NCBI GenBank assembly: GCA_017458845.1 | Contig: JAFSZY010000035.1 | Span: 1-61,642, forward strand | Source: Ruminococcus sp. | GTDB lineage: Bacteria; Bacillota; Clostridia; Oscillospirales; Acutalibacteraceae | DNA: 61,642 bases | Direction of reading: 5' to 3' | In this document: in pieces, positions 9,301 to 17,998 of the stretch | Layout: each line of letters starts with the position of its first letter | Numbering within the stretch: position 1 is the first letter of the stretch | The notes under the pieces: model-generated | Databases searched by the model: none | The model's input: only the letters and a program-made list of their open reading frames with translations | What the model was told of the DNA's origin: nothing | Position numbers and translations under genes: made by a program

Positions 9301-12300
9301 CGTGCAACCGTAGAAAGATGCATTTTCTATATTTGTTACACCATCGGGGATTGTAATACTTTCAAGACTTGCACATCCGTTAAAAGCGCTCGTGCCTATG
9401 CTTATAACGTCGTCGGGGATATTAACGCTAACGATATTTGAACAATGACTGAAAGCAGATTCTCCTATATTCGTTATGCTGTCCGGAAGAGTTATACTGC
9501 TTAACGATGAACAATAGAGGAACGTACTATCCTCAATACTTGTGACACCATCGGGAATGTTTATTGACTCAAGGCTTGTACAGTAAGCAAACGCGTGTTC
9601 ACCTATACTTGTAATACTTGACGGCAGTGTAATGCTCGTGATGTCATACATTTCCTCGAATGCGTACTCTCCTATTGCGGTTACAGGATATCCTGCGATA
9701 GTCTCCGGAACAGTCAGCTCGGTTTCGGATCCTGTGTAGCCTGTTATTGTGACCTTTTTGTCAGTAATAGTGAATGTATAATCATAGCTTTCATCAACGT
9801 CAACAAAAGGTATATCATTCTCGTCGGCGTATGTCTGAGCCGCAGAACCCGAATGTCCGTAAATAATTATGCCGTCAGGGAACGCGTTTTCCCCTATGCT
9901 TTCGACCTCAGCAGGAATAGTTACTCTTTCGAGGGCGACAAAATCAATGAACGCGTCATCCTTTATTGAAGTTCCTGTAACTGTTAAGTCAGTAATCTGA
10001 TCCAAAGGAAGAGCGGAAGCGTCATACGAATAGTTGCCGTTCATTGTTATGTCGGCAAGGCGTGAACATCCGCCAAACGCGCCGTGTCCTATATTAGTAA
10101 TAGTATCGGGAATCGTTACGCCTGTGAGCTCCTCGCTATCAGCAAACGCGTCCTCCGCTATACTGGTAACATCGCGTTCATCGATTTCAGCGGGGATATC
10201 ATAATATGTATCATACCCTACATAACCAGTAACTGTTATCTCATCGTCTGAATATTCATAGGTATAGAGCAACGCGTCAATATCAACGAAAAACGCCTTA
10301 TACGCAGTGCTTATCACCTCGGGGTTAGAAAGCGTTACCGCGCTGTCTTTCGGGAAATTATTATAACCAATTGATTCTGTTTTGCTTGGGTAGCTCAGAT
10401 GAATACAATTATAGAACGCATAATTTCCAACATTTATAACACTTGAGGGAATTAAAATATGCACAAGTCCTTGGCAGCCATCAAAAGCTTGACTGCCTAT
10501 GTAGGTAACACTCGCCGGGAATGATACTCCGCCAAGAGCTTTGCAGTTCGCAAATGCGCAAGTACCAATAGATTTTATTTGTGAGGGGATTGCCACTGTT
10601 GAAAGACCTGTACATCCTGCGAACCAATGACTTCCTATACTATCAATATTCTGCGGAATATTAGGAATACTTGAAAGACTTGTACAGCGTTGGAAGGCGG
10701 CAGTACCAATGCTCTCTACACTTTCGGGAATCACGATATGGGCAAGTTTCTTACATTCCGCAAAAGCTAAGTTACCTATGCTTGTTACACCGTCCATCAT
10801 TGTCACGGTTTCAAGATTTGTACAATCCGCAAACGCGTAATCGCCAACAGTTTTAACATTGCCGTACATTGTTACACTGCGGATAGTTGTGTTTCCCTCA
10901 AAGGCGCCGGGTCTTAGTCCTCCAAATTTACGTCCGCAGCACGGCGAACAATAAGTTGCATATCCTGTAGGGGCAAAAACTGATGGGTCGCCATATACAG
11001 GCTTAAGAGAACTGCTACAAGAAACGCCATACGTTCCACCTTTAATACCCGTTACAGGATAGCCGTCAATAGTTGTAGGAATTACTATATCCGCATCACT
11101 GCCTATGTAGCCTGTGATGATAGCCTCGTCATCCACGACTGTATAGGTGAAATCACTCGGGTCGGTATATGTCGGAACCAGAAGGAAATCCTCGTTGGTA
11201 AGGTTTGTGATAACCGTGTTTTCTGCGCTGCTGTCAAATGAGTCGCCGAAACAATCTGCAAAACTGCTTTGTAGTATAGGTTTATTACCGACCTTGAGTC
11301 CTTCGCTTATGCTTTTCTCGCTGCTCTCCGCTGATTTCGCAGCGCTCTTCACGGTCTTTCTTAAACCGCTCTTGGCGGAAGAGTTGCCGCTGTCATCATC
11401 GAAAATACTGTAGGGATATACGTTCCAACCTAAAAAAGATAAGGTTTCGGAATTGCTTGTCTTTACTCCGCTGATTGACAGGCTCTCGCCCAAGGGAAGC
11501 TTGGCGTTTTCAAAGGTAAACTCTCCATTGGAATATGACGTAGGATAAGCTATTATACAGTAGTTTTTCAGCTTGAATCTGTACGTTCGTATCGAACTGG
11601 AACTGTCAAAGGCTGACTTTGAGGTTGCCTGACCGTTCGCCGCTTTATCATTATGAGCTGAGAAGGTGTCGATGGTATAAACGCCGTTGGAATCAGCGTA
11701 AACCTCCGCGTCAAGGTCTCCAATTACCAAGCGGTGAGAGAAATGGTGCCATTTATTATTGGAATCCACATCAGGATAACGATAGAAAATACCGACTCCC
11801 GTTGTCTTGTAATCCTCGTCGCCGTTATACGGGACAAATCTGATTTCATCATTTTTGCCTACTTCAATCGTCTCGGGAACACCGCTTCGGGTGGTTTTCT
11901 TGTTATTGCTGTCAATTGTGATTGTTTTGTTTTGTTCCTTATTAATTATAGTTGTTACATCTAATACACTGTTGTAAATTTCGACAGAAGGATAGGGAGG
12001 CTTATCCTTATTATTGCAAGTAACAGGATGTGTATTGAATGTATCTGATTCGGTATAATAATCATCGTAGCTTCTTATCCACGCGTTCGCTACTTCGTGG
12101 TAATGATTCAGAATAAGCCTTCCGCCATTATAAGCTATTGTTCCTAAATGATCCTGATGGTAGCATTCATGATCTATAGCCGCAAAATTCAAAACAGGAT
12201 AAAAGAGCGCAAAGAAGTAGGAATGAAGCTCATTGGTCTTTTCTTCACCGAGAATTTCCGTAATTGTCTTATAGCCCTTCGCTTTATCATCTTCTGAAAG

Positions 12301-15093
12301 TGTTGTAAGAGCCGTCCAGACTCTGTCAACAGCCTTATTCGCTTCGGCAACATCGAATCCGCCTTCCCAAATATCTGTATAAATACCGAGAAGTTCCGTC
12401 CCGCCTATTCTATCCTTAATCGTTGATAAACACTCCACAAACTGATCCTTTTTCTCAGGCTCCATAGTTTTGAGAAGCTTCAACAAATAAGCGGCAGCTT
12501 GCTGGAAAGATTTAGTATTGCCTTTATTATTATTCACTGCAACCGACGCGTAGTTCTCTCTAATCTTGCCTCTGTCTGTAACAGAAGCCTGCGCGTCATT
12601 ATTCCAGTAATTACCTAACGTCTGAACTTGTGAAAGATTCGAGGCGTTTTTATTATAGTCAAATCCCCACGATTGGAAAGCCTGCCAGAATTTCGGCAGC
12701 CAATCCTCAACGGACATATTTTTTGTGCCTGAATGAGTTTCTGAGCTTTCGGAAATAATATCGCCGCCAAACACGCTTGACACATAGTTGATCGTCGCCA
12801 TATGGAAGTAATCATCATAGACGATGTCATCATTCACTGCCGAAAGCTGCGTAAGCATTTTTGTCTTTTGAGTTTTATAATCCGAGCTTCCGACCTTTAA
12901 TGCGCCGTTATCGCAGTTCGACTGGTTAGGGTCATGTATATCAGAATAATCCTTGCCCGGAACGTAGTGGTCAACACCGTAGCGTATAAAGCCCATTTCA
13001 GCCGGAGCGACCCACGGAACAATATCGCAATAGTTGATTACATTGTGAATGCAGTCGTACTTAGAACTATTCTTTCCTTCTTCTCCGCCCTTTGGCGCTT
13101 CTATCGGATAAGCGAAGGTGCGTTCGCCTGCATTGTCATAAGTGTCTACAACACGCTTCGCGGTAAGGTTAGCGGTTGCTCCAGCGCGGGAGTAGCCCGC
13201 AATCCAGAACTTGGTTTTACTGTCAGAGCCATCAATTCCTTTGCGTTCAAGATAATCATCAAGATCTTTTTTTACTTTAGTCGCCGCGTCTTTGAATCCG
13301 TTAGCCTCGTCTGACGCGCCTACGCTGACATTCGAAGCCCACTCAGCCTCATAACCGCCGCCGCGAATACCGACAATTACCAGATCATCTCCGCTCGATA
13401 GTATTTTTCTTGATATGCACACGCCTATTGAAGCGTCATTATTATCAAGATCCATTGTCGGTCGATTAATGTTATAATCGTTAATATAAATATCCTCATC
13501 CTTACAGCCAATGTCACTCATCATCTGGCGGATGTTGTTGTTCTTATCTCTGTACTCCGCTGAATCAGAATACGAGCCGCCTATGTCTGAATACATAGCT
13601 GCCATTACCATACAGGACGAAAGTGTAGCTAAGTGTTCGTTATATGTCTTTGCGTCCTGCATAAAGTAGCCGTCCGAGTAGTAGAAAACGCTCTCACGGT
13701 CACTTGTATCAATTTCTTTATCATATGTATCTGAACAAAACTCAAACACACCTCGTTCAACTTCGTAATTTACGCCATCCGCAGTAAATTTCAGAGATGT
13801 CTTTTTGGTTCTTTTGTTTTTGTCTGGTTTAAATGTTATTTTATTCGGTTTAGAAGGCTTTGTACCGCTCTTTCGATAAATATGACGATAATTGTTATCC
13901 GAATCATCCGTACACCAGTCAAAATAATAGCCGCTTTCATCAGATGAATAGTATTCATCATTATATGTTCCAGGAGTATTGGTAAGTCTGTTCACATGGT
14001 CGCTTCCGTAGGTAATATGAACATCGGAACCCTTCTTAAGGGACGAATCTATGTAGGCGTTCTGAGCACTTTCGTGATCAAGATACAGGTTCTCTCCTCC
14101 TGTATTATCCTTGATGACGCACTTCCCCGCCAAATTAACATCTACTGTTCCGCAGTTGTAAAAACCATCTCCCTTGCCGCTCGCGGAATTTTCTGTAACC
14201 GTAATGTTATTAACGGTATTATTATCATCATTGTTGTATATACCGCCGCCGTTTACAGTTGCGGTATTATTCTTTACCTCAACGCCGCTGACTAAGGAAT
14301 CTTCATTGTTTATGTAAATTCCGCCGCCGTTTTTAGCGCTGTTGAATTTTACGGCGGAGTTCTCCGCGGCGACTGTATCTTCGTCCTTGTAAAGTGCAAT
14401 ACCGCCGCCAGCGTCAGCTTGGTTATATGATACCTCGCTGTTAAACATATTGAGCTCGGCTGATTTGCCGAGAAGCGCAATACCGCCGCCGTATTTTGTA
14501 GTAACTCCTTCGGCAGCGCGGTTGCCCGAAACGGCAGTGTGATATAGGTTAACTTTGGCGTCCTTCTCAATTATTATCCCGCCGCCGTCACCGTTATTGT
14601 TTCCGCCTGCGATTACGCCGACATTATTAAATGATCTGGCAACCTTGTTATTGCCGTTCCAGACATTTATGTTATTATTTTTTGACGGAGCTTGTCCCGA
14701 CGCCGTGCCGCCGTAAACCGTCAGCTTATTGCCTTCGGATACTGTAATTACATTACCGTTATCTGAAGCACTCGAATCAATAAGCCCGCGGCTTAATACA
14801 TTACCGTTTAATTCCAAAGTTAAATTCTTTACAGAAACCTCAAGAGTTTTGGAAAGTGTGTCTACATTGGTACGCATACCGACTACTCCGCCGTCACTTT
14901 TGTTGGCTTCAGTCCAAGCCTCTTCAAATGAAGCGGCGTTGCTCTCTGAATCGCTGTCCGCTGACGTTTTGTAATAATAATTACTACCCTGCGCGCTTGC
15001 GGAAATCATCCCCGCGGGGATGAGCGAACAGATCAACAGCATAGTCAGAATTGCCGCAACAAGCTTTGTCCCGTAACTTCTAAATCTCCTCAT
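6352..15093 (-). CDS. Giant secreted protein: beta-helix, lipase-like and LRR (BspA-type) arrays
   Basis: 2913 residues. The start is the ATG at 15093, with GAGGTG six bases upstream; an in-frame GTG at 15102 overlaps that site. After a signal peptide ending near SASAQG come: an Asn/Gly-rich parallel beta-helix-like region with repeated GGGI steps (about 50-350); a class-3-lipase-like alpha/beta-hydrolase region with the nucleophile elbow GYSRAGA, Ser635; a region like bacterial Ig/MucBP domains (about 1050-1300); then several LRR_5 blocks (about 1320-2660) separated by Thr/Pro/Glu linkers near 2035-2065, 2200-2235 and 2665-2730; and the shared C-terminal domain (about 2740-2913). No LPXTG or S-layer anchor is seen. 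A surface adhesin or enzyme is likely. It is followed 12 bases later by companion peptide B. Confidence 0.88.
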   Translation of the reverse strand: MRRFRSYGTKLVAAILTMLLICSLIPAGMISASAQGSNYYYKTSADSDSESNAASFEEAWTEANKSDGGVVGMRTNVDTLSKTLEVSVKNLTLELNGNVLSRGLIDSSASDNGNVITVSEGNKLTVYGGTASGQAPSKNNNINVWNGNNKVARSFNNVGVIAGGNNNGDGGGIIIEKDAKVNLYHTAVSGNRAAEGVTTKYGGGIALLGKSAELNMFNSEVSYNQADAGGGIALYKDEDTVAAENSAVKFNSAKNGGGIYINNEDSLVSGVEVKNNTATVNGGGIYNNDDNNTVNNITVTENSASGKGDGFYNCGTVDVNLAGKCVIKDNTGGENLYLDHESAQNAYIDSSLKKGSDVHITYGSDHVNRLTNTPGTYNDEYYSSDESGYYFDWCTDDSDNNYRHIYRKSGTKPSKPNKITFKPDKNKRTKKTSLKFTADGVNYEVERGVFEFCSDTYDKEIDTSDRESVFYYSDGYFMQDAKTYNEHLATLSSCMVMAAMYSDIGGSYSDSAEYRDKNNNIRQMMSDIGCKDEDIYINDYNINRPTMDLDNNDASIGVCISRKILSSGDDLVIVGIRGGGYEAEWASNVSVGASDEANGFKDAATKVKKDLDDYLERKGIDGSDSKTKFWIAGYSRAGATANLTAKRVVDTYDNAGERTFAYPIEAPKGGEEGKNSSKYDCIHNVINYCDIVPWVAPAEMGFIRYGVDHYVPGKDYSDIHDPNQSNCDNGALKVGSSDYKTQKTKMLTQLSAVNDDIVYDDYFHMATINYVSSVFGGDIISESSETHSGTKNMSVEDWLPKFWQAFQSWGFDYNKNASNLSQVQTLGNYWNNDAQASVTDRGKIRENYASVAVNNNKGNTKSFQQAAAYLLKLLKTMEPEKKDQFVECLSTIKDRIGGTELLGIYTDIWEGGFDVAEANKAVDRVWTALTTLSEDDKAKGYKTITEILGEEKTNELHSYFFALFYPVLNFAAIDHECYHQDHLGTIAYNGGRLILNHYHEVANAWIRSYDDYYTESDTFNTHPVTCNNKDKPPYPSVEIYNSVLDVTTIINKEQNKTITIDSNNKKTTRSGVPETIEVGKNDEIRFVPYNGDEDYKTTGVGIFYRYPDVDSNNKWHHFSHRLVIGDLDAEVYADSNGVYTIDTFSAHNDKAANGQATSKSAFDSSSSIRTYRFKLKNYCIIAYPTSYSNGEFTFENAKLPLGESLSISGVKTSNSETLSFLGWNVYPYSIFDDDSGNSSAKSGLRKTVKSAAKSAESSEKSISEGLKVGNKPILQSSFADCFGDSFDSSAENTVITNLTNEDFLLVPTYTDPSDFTYTVVDDEAIITGYIGSDADIVIPTTIDGYPVTGIKGGTYGVSCSSSLKPVYGDPSVFAPTGYATYCSPCCGRKFGGLRPGAFEGNTTIRSVTMYGNVKTVGDYAFADCTNLETVTMMDGVTSIGNLAFAECKKLAHIVIPESVESIGTAAFQRCTSLSSIPNIPQNIDSIGSHWFAGCTGLSTVAIPSQIKSIGTCAFANCKALGGVSFPASVTYIGSQAFDGCQGLVHILIPSSVINVGNYAFYNCIHLSYPSKTESIGYNNFPKDSAVTLSNPEVISTAYKAFFVDIDALLYTYEYSDDEITVTGYVGYDTYYDIPAEIDERDVTSIAEDAFADSEELTGVTIPDTITNIGHGAFGGCSRLADITMNGNYSYDASALPLDQITDLTVTGTSIKDDAFIDFVALERVTIPAEVESIGENAFPDGIIIYGHSGSAAQTYADENDIPFVDVDESYDYTFTITDKKVTITGYTGSETELTVPETIAGYPVTAIGEYAFEEMYDITSITLPSSITSIGEHAFAYCTSLESINIPDGVTSIEDSTFLYCSSLSSITLPDSITNIGESAFSHCSNIVSVNIPDDVISIGTSAFNGCASLESITIPDGVTNIENASFYGCTSLTDITIPEDLTNIAGYAFQNCTSLESIVLPDSVTRIYNYAFSGCTSLTSITIPRSVNFIQTDSFEGSDNVIIYGYSGSFAESFANENNIPFVSIDTIEPTTEASSEEPITEPTASSEPSSEAPITEPSETSESTEPIEYTDESYFTYELYNAGWANVAIITGYTGSEPNIIIPPSIDGYYVTQIGNSAFADNTTIESVTIPQSVSVIGYSAFFGCTNLTSITIPQSVTDIRGDVFDINSNLTIYGYTGTRAQTYADARSIPFVALDGSNVTEPSETTDTTEPTETTEPTEPTEPSQLIEGDFEYYIDWQGIVITGYNGSGGDVVIPEMIGGDYVIGIESGETGVFEGRTDITSISLPDNLSYIGYRAFYGCSGIEEITFPDSLNEIYWNAFEGCTGLSEITLSDNVTRIRAAAFANCTGLTEVTFGNNVTEIEDWAFSGCWGITQITLPDSMATIGDSAFAWCGGLSRITIPEGVNSIHEDAFANSEHVTIYGYTGSYAETYADTNNIPFVSIGDYVPSESDYYTYDVDYFGNATITGYTGSLTDLDIPSEIDGHTVTAIGESALYERTDLTSVTIPDTVTTIMYNAFQFCSNITSVTIGDGVVDILDAAFGQCTSLTSVNIPDSVENIAGWAFVDCPLSDSFTLGSGVETIGEGAFVGCYSITELTIPDGVTSIGEQAFRWSGNLVSVTIPESVTSIGENAFDSCDNLTIYGYSGSAAETYANENNIPFVDLDNIQSETTEPVETTVTTEPTEPAETSEPTAPTEPTESTKPSEPTESVETSDPTEPLEPTENPLDESYEPPIFADDITDGNSFGLPNVLEYTKTRLLGVQKKEIIKTDKSGKGLRFVAEISSEYFNNDEVDYGFEVVKTSKNNTKEFSTAGGFGIMQNLIDTHSANIVKASCKGTTNNIVGEGYGDDSADTTYKYVTLAINDVDPSQGVAVRFYVTIGGTTYYASYLNDNSEMFRGCCASYSVLDNTVK

Positions 15094-15129
15094 TTTAATC
15101 ACCTCTTAATTTAATTGGTTAAAAAATTA

Positions 15130-15164
15130 ACAAAATAAAAACACAGACGCGCTAATCGTCTGTG
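15130..15164 (-). terminator. Terminator or attenuator 40 bases before the giant LRR gene
   Basis: CACAGACG (15142-15149) pairs with CGTCTGTG (15157-15164). On the minus strand it is followed by TTTTTATTTTG. It ends the LRR2-peptide C transcript, but the next start codon is only about 40 bases on, leaving little room for a promoter, so conditional read-through is possible. Confidence 0.75.
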
Positions 15165-15310
15165 CTGATTTACTGATATTTTTCGCGCAGAAAGCCAACA
15201 GAGCCTAAATCTCTGCTGTGATATGTTATTCAGATAAAAATAATACCTCATACGCACGTCAACCTTTCCGCAACGTTAAGTTTGCGTAAACAAAAATTAT
15301 ATGTATATAA

Positions 15311-15457
15311 TCAGAATGAATTTGTAAGAGTATCCCACACCTCTTTGAGGAGGGTGTAGTTTTCGACCTCGTTTGGAACTTCGGATGACGCGCAGAGCAC
15401 GTCTCGTTTTGTAAGCTCTTCGACTTTTATTTCGGGTTTAGTATAATTATTCTTCAT
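15311..15457 (-). CDS. Short Cys-containing companion peptide C
   Basis: 48 residues: MKNNYTKPEIKVEELTKRD followed by VLCASSEVPNE and a tail ending WDTLTNSF. AAGGAGG overlaps the stop of the preceding LRR gene (TAA then GGAGG), seven bases from the ATG at 15457, so translation is probably coupled. It is almost identical to peptide D at both DNA and protein level, pointing to a recent duplication of the whole LRR-peptide unit. No signal sequence; function unknown. Confidence 0.8.
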   Translation of the reverse strand: MKNNYTKPEIKVEELTKRDVLCASSEVPNEVENYTLLKEVWDTLTNSF

Positions 15458-15469
15458 CGCTCTGCCTCC

Positions 15470-17815
15470 TTATGCTACCGCGCTTGTGAGTCCGCTGTAG
15501 TTTGTTACGCAGCCTGTGTAGTCTGTATTGTAATTCGCGTAGTAAACTCTGCCCGACTTTGTCTGGATATAGAAGCGTACTGCAAAGCCCTGTGACTCGT
15601 CCACATCATTGATTGTCATAGTGACGTATTTGTACTTTGTTGAGGAATCATCGCAAACACCGTAATCACCGCAAAGGTTGTTTGACGTGCCCTTGCAGCT
15701 TACGAAAACTGTATTCGCGGCGCCTTTTGTCACATTTTTTATATTATTTTCTGTTGCCGCGGCTGTAGTGGTCGCCGAGCATTTTGCTACGACAAAGCCG
15801 TAGTCTGCTATATCGCCGCCAACCGTGTTGGCTTCTTTAACAAGGCCTTCGTTGAGCACAGCTACATATCTAATGTCCTTTGTGCTTGATGTTTTGCTCT
15901 GCACGCCGAGCAGCTCGATGTTGTTATATGTCGTTTTGTCTAAACCGAAGCCGTTTCCGTCGGGCTCGACTGTCTGGGTCGCTTCGAGAGCCGCGTCCTC
16001 ATAGCCGCTGCCATTATTCATATCGACAATCGGAACAAAATCAATGTTATTTGTTGAAGCGTATGTATCGGCAGTTGAGGAGTCGTAGCCGTAAACAGTC
16101 ACATCAGGAGTTTGATCAAAAGCGGTAGCAGCTATAGATGTAACACTGGCGGGGATCACTATGCTTGTAAGACTCGTACATTTTCTGAACGCATAATTAT
16201 CAATTCCAGTTACACTGTCGGGGATTGTTACATTATTAAGACTTGTACAACCAGAAAATACATACTCACTCAAACTTGTTACCCTATTGGAGATACTAAT
16301 ATTTGTTAATGCGTAACAATTGCAAAAAGCATATCCGCCTATACTCGTAACACTATTGGGAATTGTTACGTTATCAAGACTTATACATCCACAAAACGTA
16401 TACTGACCCAAACTTGTTACCCCATTAGGAATATTAACACTTGTTAAAGGGTAACAATTGTAAAAAGCATAATCACCTATGCTTGTAACACTATCGGGAA
16501 TAATAACATTTGCAAGTGATGTGCACCAACAAAACGCATAAACACCTATGCTTGTGACTCCGTAAGGAATTACTGCACTCGTAATAGTAGAATTGTTATA
16601 AAAGGCATTAAGCCCTAAAGCTGTAACAGTATAATTGCCTATAGCGCCCGGGATAGCCAGCTTCGTTGCATTGCCCGAATATCCTGTGATTGTGGCATTA
16701 CCGCCTGAAGTTGTATAAGTAAAATCCGAAATATTTACAAAAGGAATGCTGTTAGATGTAGCATATGTATTAGCGGCAGAGCCTGAATACCCGCAGATTA
16801 CTAAATTGGGGCAATTATTAAATGCATTAGTTCCAATGCCGGTTACACTTGCAGGAATTGTTACACTCTTAAGGTTTGTGCAATTAGCAAAAGCTTGCAT
16901 TGGTAAACTCGTAATGCTGTTCGGAATTGTAATACTTGTAAGACTTGAACAGGATTGAAATGCGTAATTATTTATATCTATAACACTACTTGGGATTATT
17001 ATACTCTGAAGATTTGTACAATACAAAAACGCTGAAGAATAAATACTTTGAACGCTATTTGGAATCGTAAAAGATGTTGCATTTTTAGCAGGCGGATATA
17101 AAACTAATTGTGTACCACCTTTATTATAAAGGATACCGTCATCAGACTTGTAGTATAGATTGTTTGAATCTACATTTATACTTGTAAGAGCTTTGTTGTT
17201 TTGAAAAGACTGTCCATCTATACTTGCAACTCCGCTGGGAATTGTTATGCTCGTAAGATTTGTGCATCCATCGATTGACCAACCCCATATTGCTGTAACT
17301 GTGTTCAGGATGGTAAATGAAGTGTCTTTTTTTCCCGCAGGGTATTGTATTAATGTTGTTCCATCTTTATTGTAAAGAATACCTTCAGCAGACTTGAAAT
17401 TTGTGTTACCTGAAGCCACATTTATTTCGGTGAGACTCGAGCAACCAGCAAACATACCTTTTCCCACACTGGTTACACTACTTGGGATTGTTACACTAGA
17501 TAGCTTGGGGGAATATTGGAAAGCCCAACCTGCAATAGTTGTAATACTATTAGGAATAGTTATACTTGTTGCGTTTGGGCAAGCTTGAAATGCTTGTTGT
17601 TCTATAGCTGTAACAGTTTTTCCTCCAAGCGTAGACGGGATAGTTACTGTAGCCGCTGTACCATTATATTTTGTAATAGTAGCATTGTTCCCTGAAACGG
17701 TATACTCATAATCACCCGATGTCAGCGCACCAACGGAAATCGGCGCAATCGCAATCACCGACAGCATAAGCAATAGCGCGAGCAGTATACTTATAGGTCT
17801 TTTAAGTTTTTTCAT
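15470..17815 (-). CDS. Secreted LRR_5 (BspA-like) protein with shared C-terminal domain
   Basis: 781 residues. Signal peptide MKKLKRPISILLALLLMLSV..SVGA. Residues about 30-600 are LRR_5 repeats of the Treponema/BspA type (I-P-x-S-V-T-S-I-G-x-x-A-F-x-x-C-x-x-L), including two ILYNKxGTxLxxYP insertions characteristic of the fold. The last ~160 residues are the shared domain with LLGVQSKTSS, YKYVTMTINDVDESQGFAVR and GCVTNYSGL. Such proteins are surface exposed and often bind host proteins or carbohydrates. It is followed by peptide C. Its C-terminal domain is nearly identical to that of 17999-19792. Confidence 0.9.
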   Translation of the reverse strand: MKKLKRPISILLALLLMLSVIAIAPISVGALTSGDYEYTVSGNNATITKYNGTAATVTIPSTLGGKTVTAIEQQAFQACPNATSITIPNSITTIAGWAFQYSPKLSSVTIPSSVTSVGKGMFAGCSSLTEINVASGNTNFKSAEGILYNKDGTTLIQYPAGKKDTSFTILNTVTAIWGWSIDGCTNLTSITIPSGVASIDGQSFQNNKALTSINVDSNNLYYKSDDGILYNKGGTQLVLYPPAKNATSFTIPNSVQSIYSSAFLYCTNLQSIIIPSSVIDINNYAFQSCSSLTSITIPNSITSLPMQAFANCTNLKSVTIPASVTGIGTNAFNNCPNLVICGYSGSAANTYATSNSIPFVNISDFTYTTSGGNATITGYSGNATKLAIPGAIGNYTVTALGLNAFYNNSTITSAVIPYGVTSIGVYAFCWCTSLANVIIPDSVTSIGDYAFYNCYPLTSVNIPNGVTSLGQYTFCGCISLDNVTIPNSVTSIGGYAFCNCYALTNISISNRVTSLSEYVFSGCTSLNNVTIPDSVTGIDNYAFRKCTSLTSIVIPASVTSIAATAFDQTPDVTVYGYDSSTADTYASTNNIDFVPIVDMNNGSGYEDAALEATQTVEPDGNGFGLDKTTYNNIELLGVQSKTSSTKDIRYVAVLNEGLVKEANTVGGDIADYGFVVAKCSATTTAAATENNIKNVTKGAANTVFVSCKGTSNNLCGDYGVCDDSSTKYKYVTMTINDVDESQGFAVRFYIQTKSGRVYYANYNTDYTGCVTNYSGLTSAVA

Positions 17816-17839
17816 TGGTAATTCCTCCTCTCAGGCTGT

Positions 17840-17986
17840 TTAGAATGAATTTGTAAGAGTATCCCACACCTCTTTAAGGAGGGTGTAGTTTTCGACCTCG
17901 TTTGGAACTTCGGATGACGCGCAGAGCACGTCTCGTTTTGTAAGCTCTTCGACTTTTATTTCGGGTTTAGTATATAAAAACTTCAT
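17840..17986 (-). CDS. Short Cys-containing companion peptide D
   Basis: 48 residues: MKFLYTKPEIKVEELTKRD, then VLCASSEVPNE and the tail WDTLTNSF. It differs from peptide C mainly at residues 3-4. AAGGAGG overlaps the stop of the LRR gene at 17999, seven bases before the ATG at 17986. Its own stop lies 24 bases before the start codon of the next LRR gene, so the two LRR-peptide units are probably one transcript. Confidence 0.8.
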   Translation of the reverse strand: MKFLYTKPEIKVEELTKRDVLCASSEVPNEVENYTLLKEVWDTLTNSF

Positions 17987-17998
17987 CGCTCTGCCTCC

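Noticed and set aside
6352..15093. Tandem DNA repeats considered as a CRISPR array
   Set aside because: Periodicity follows the ~23-residue LRR coding units, with variable spacing and no identical repeats; no cas genes are present.
15165..15310. Possible c-di-GMP (GEMM) riboswitch in the giant LRR leader because of an ACGCAAAC word
   Set aside because: The conserved partner sequences and stem layout of GEMM-I or GEMM-II could not be found; only the terminator is supported.
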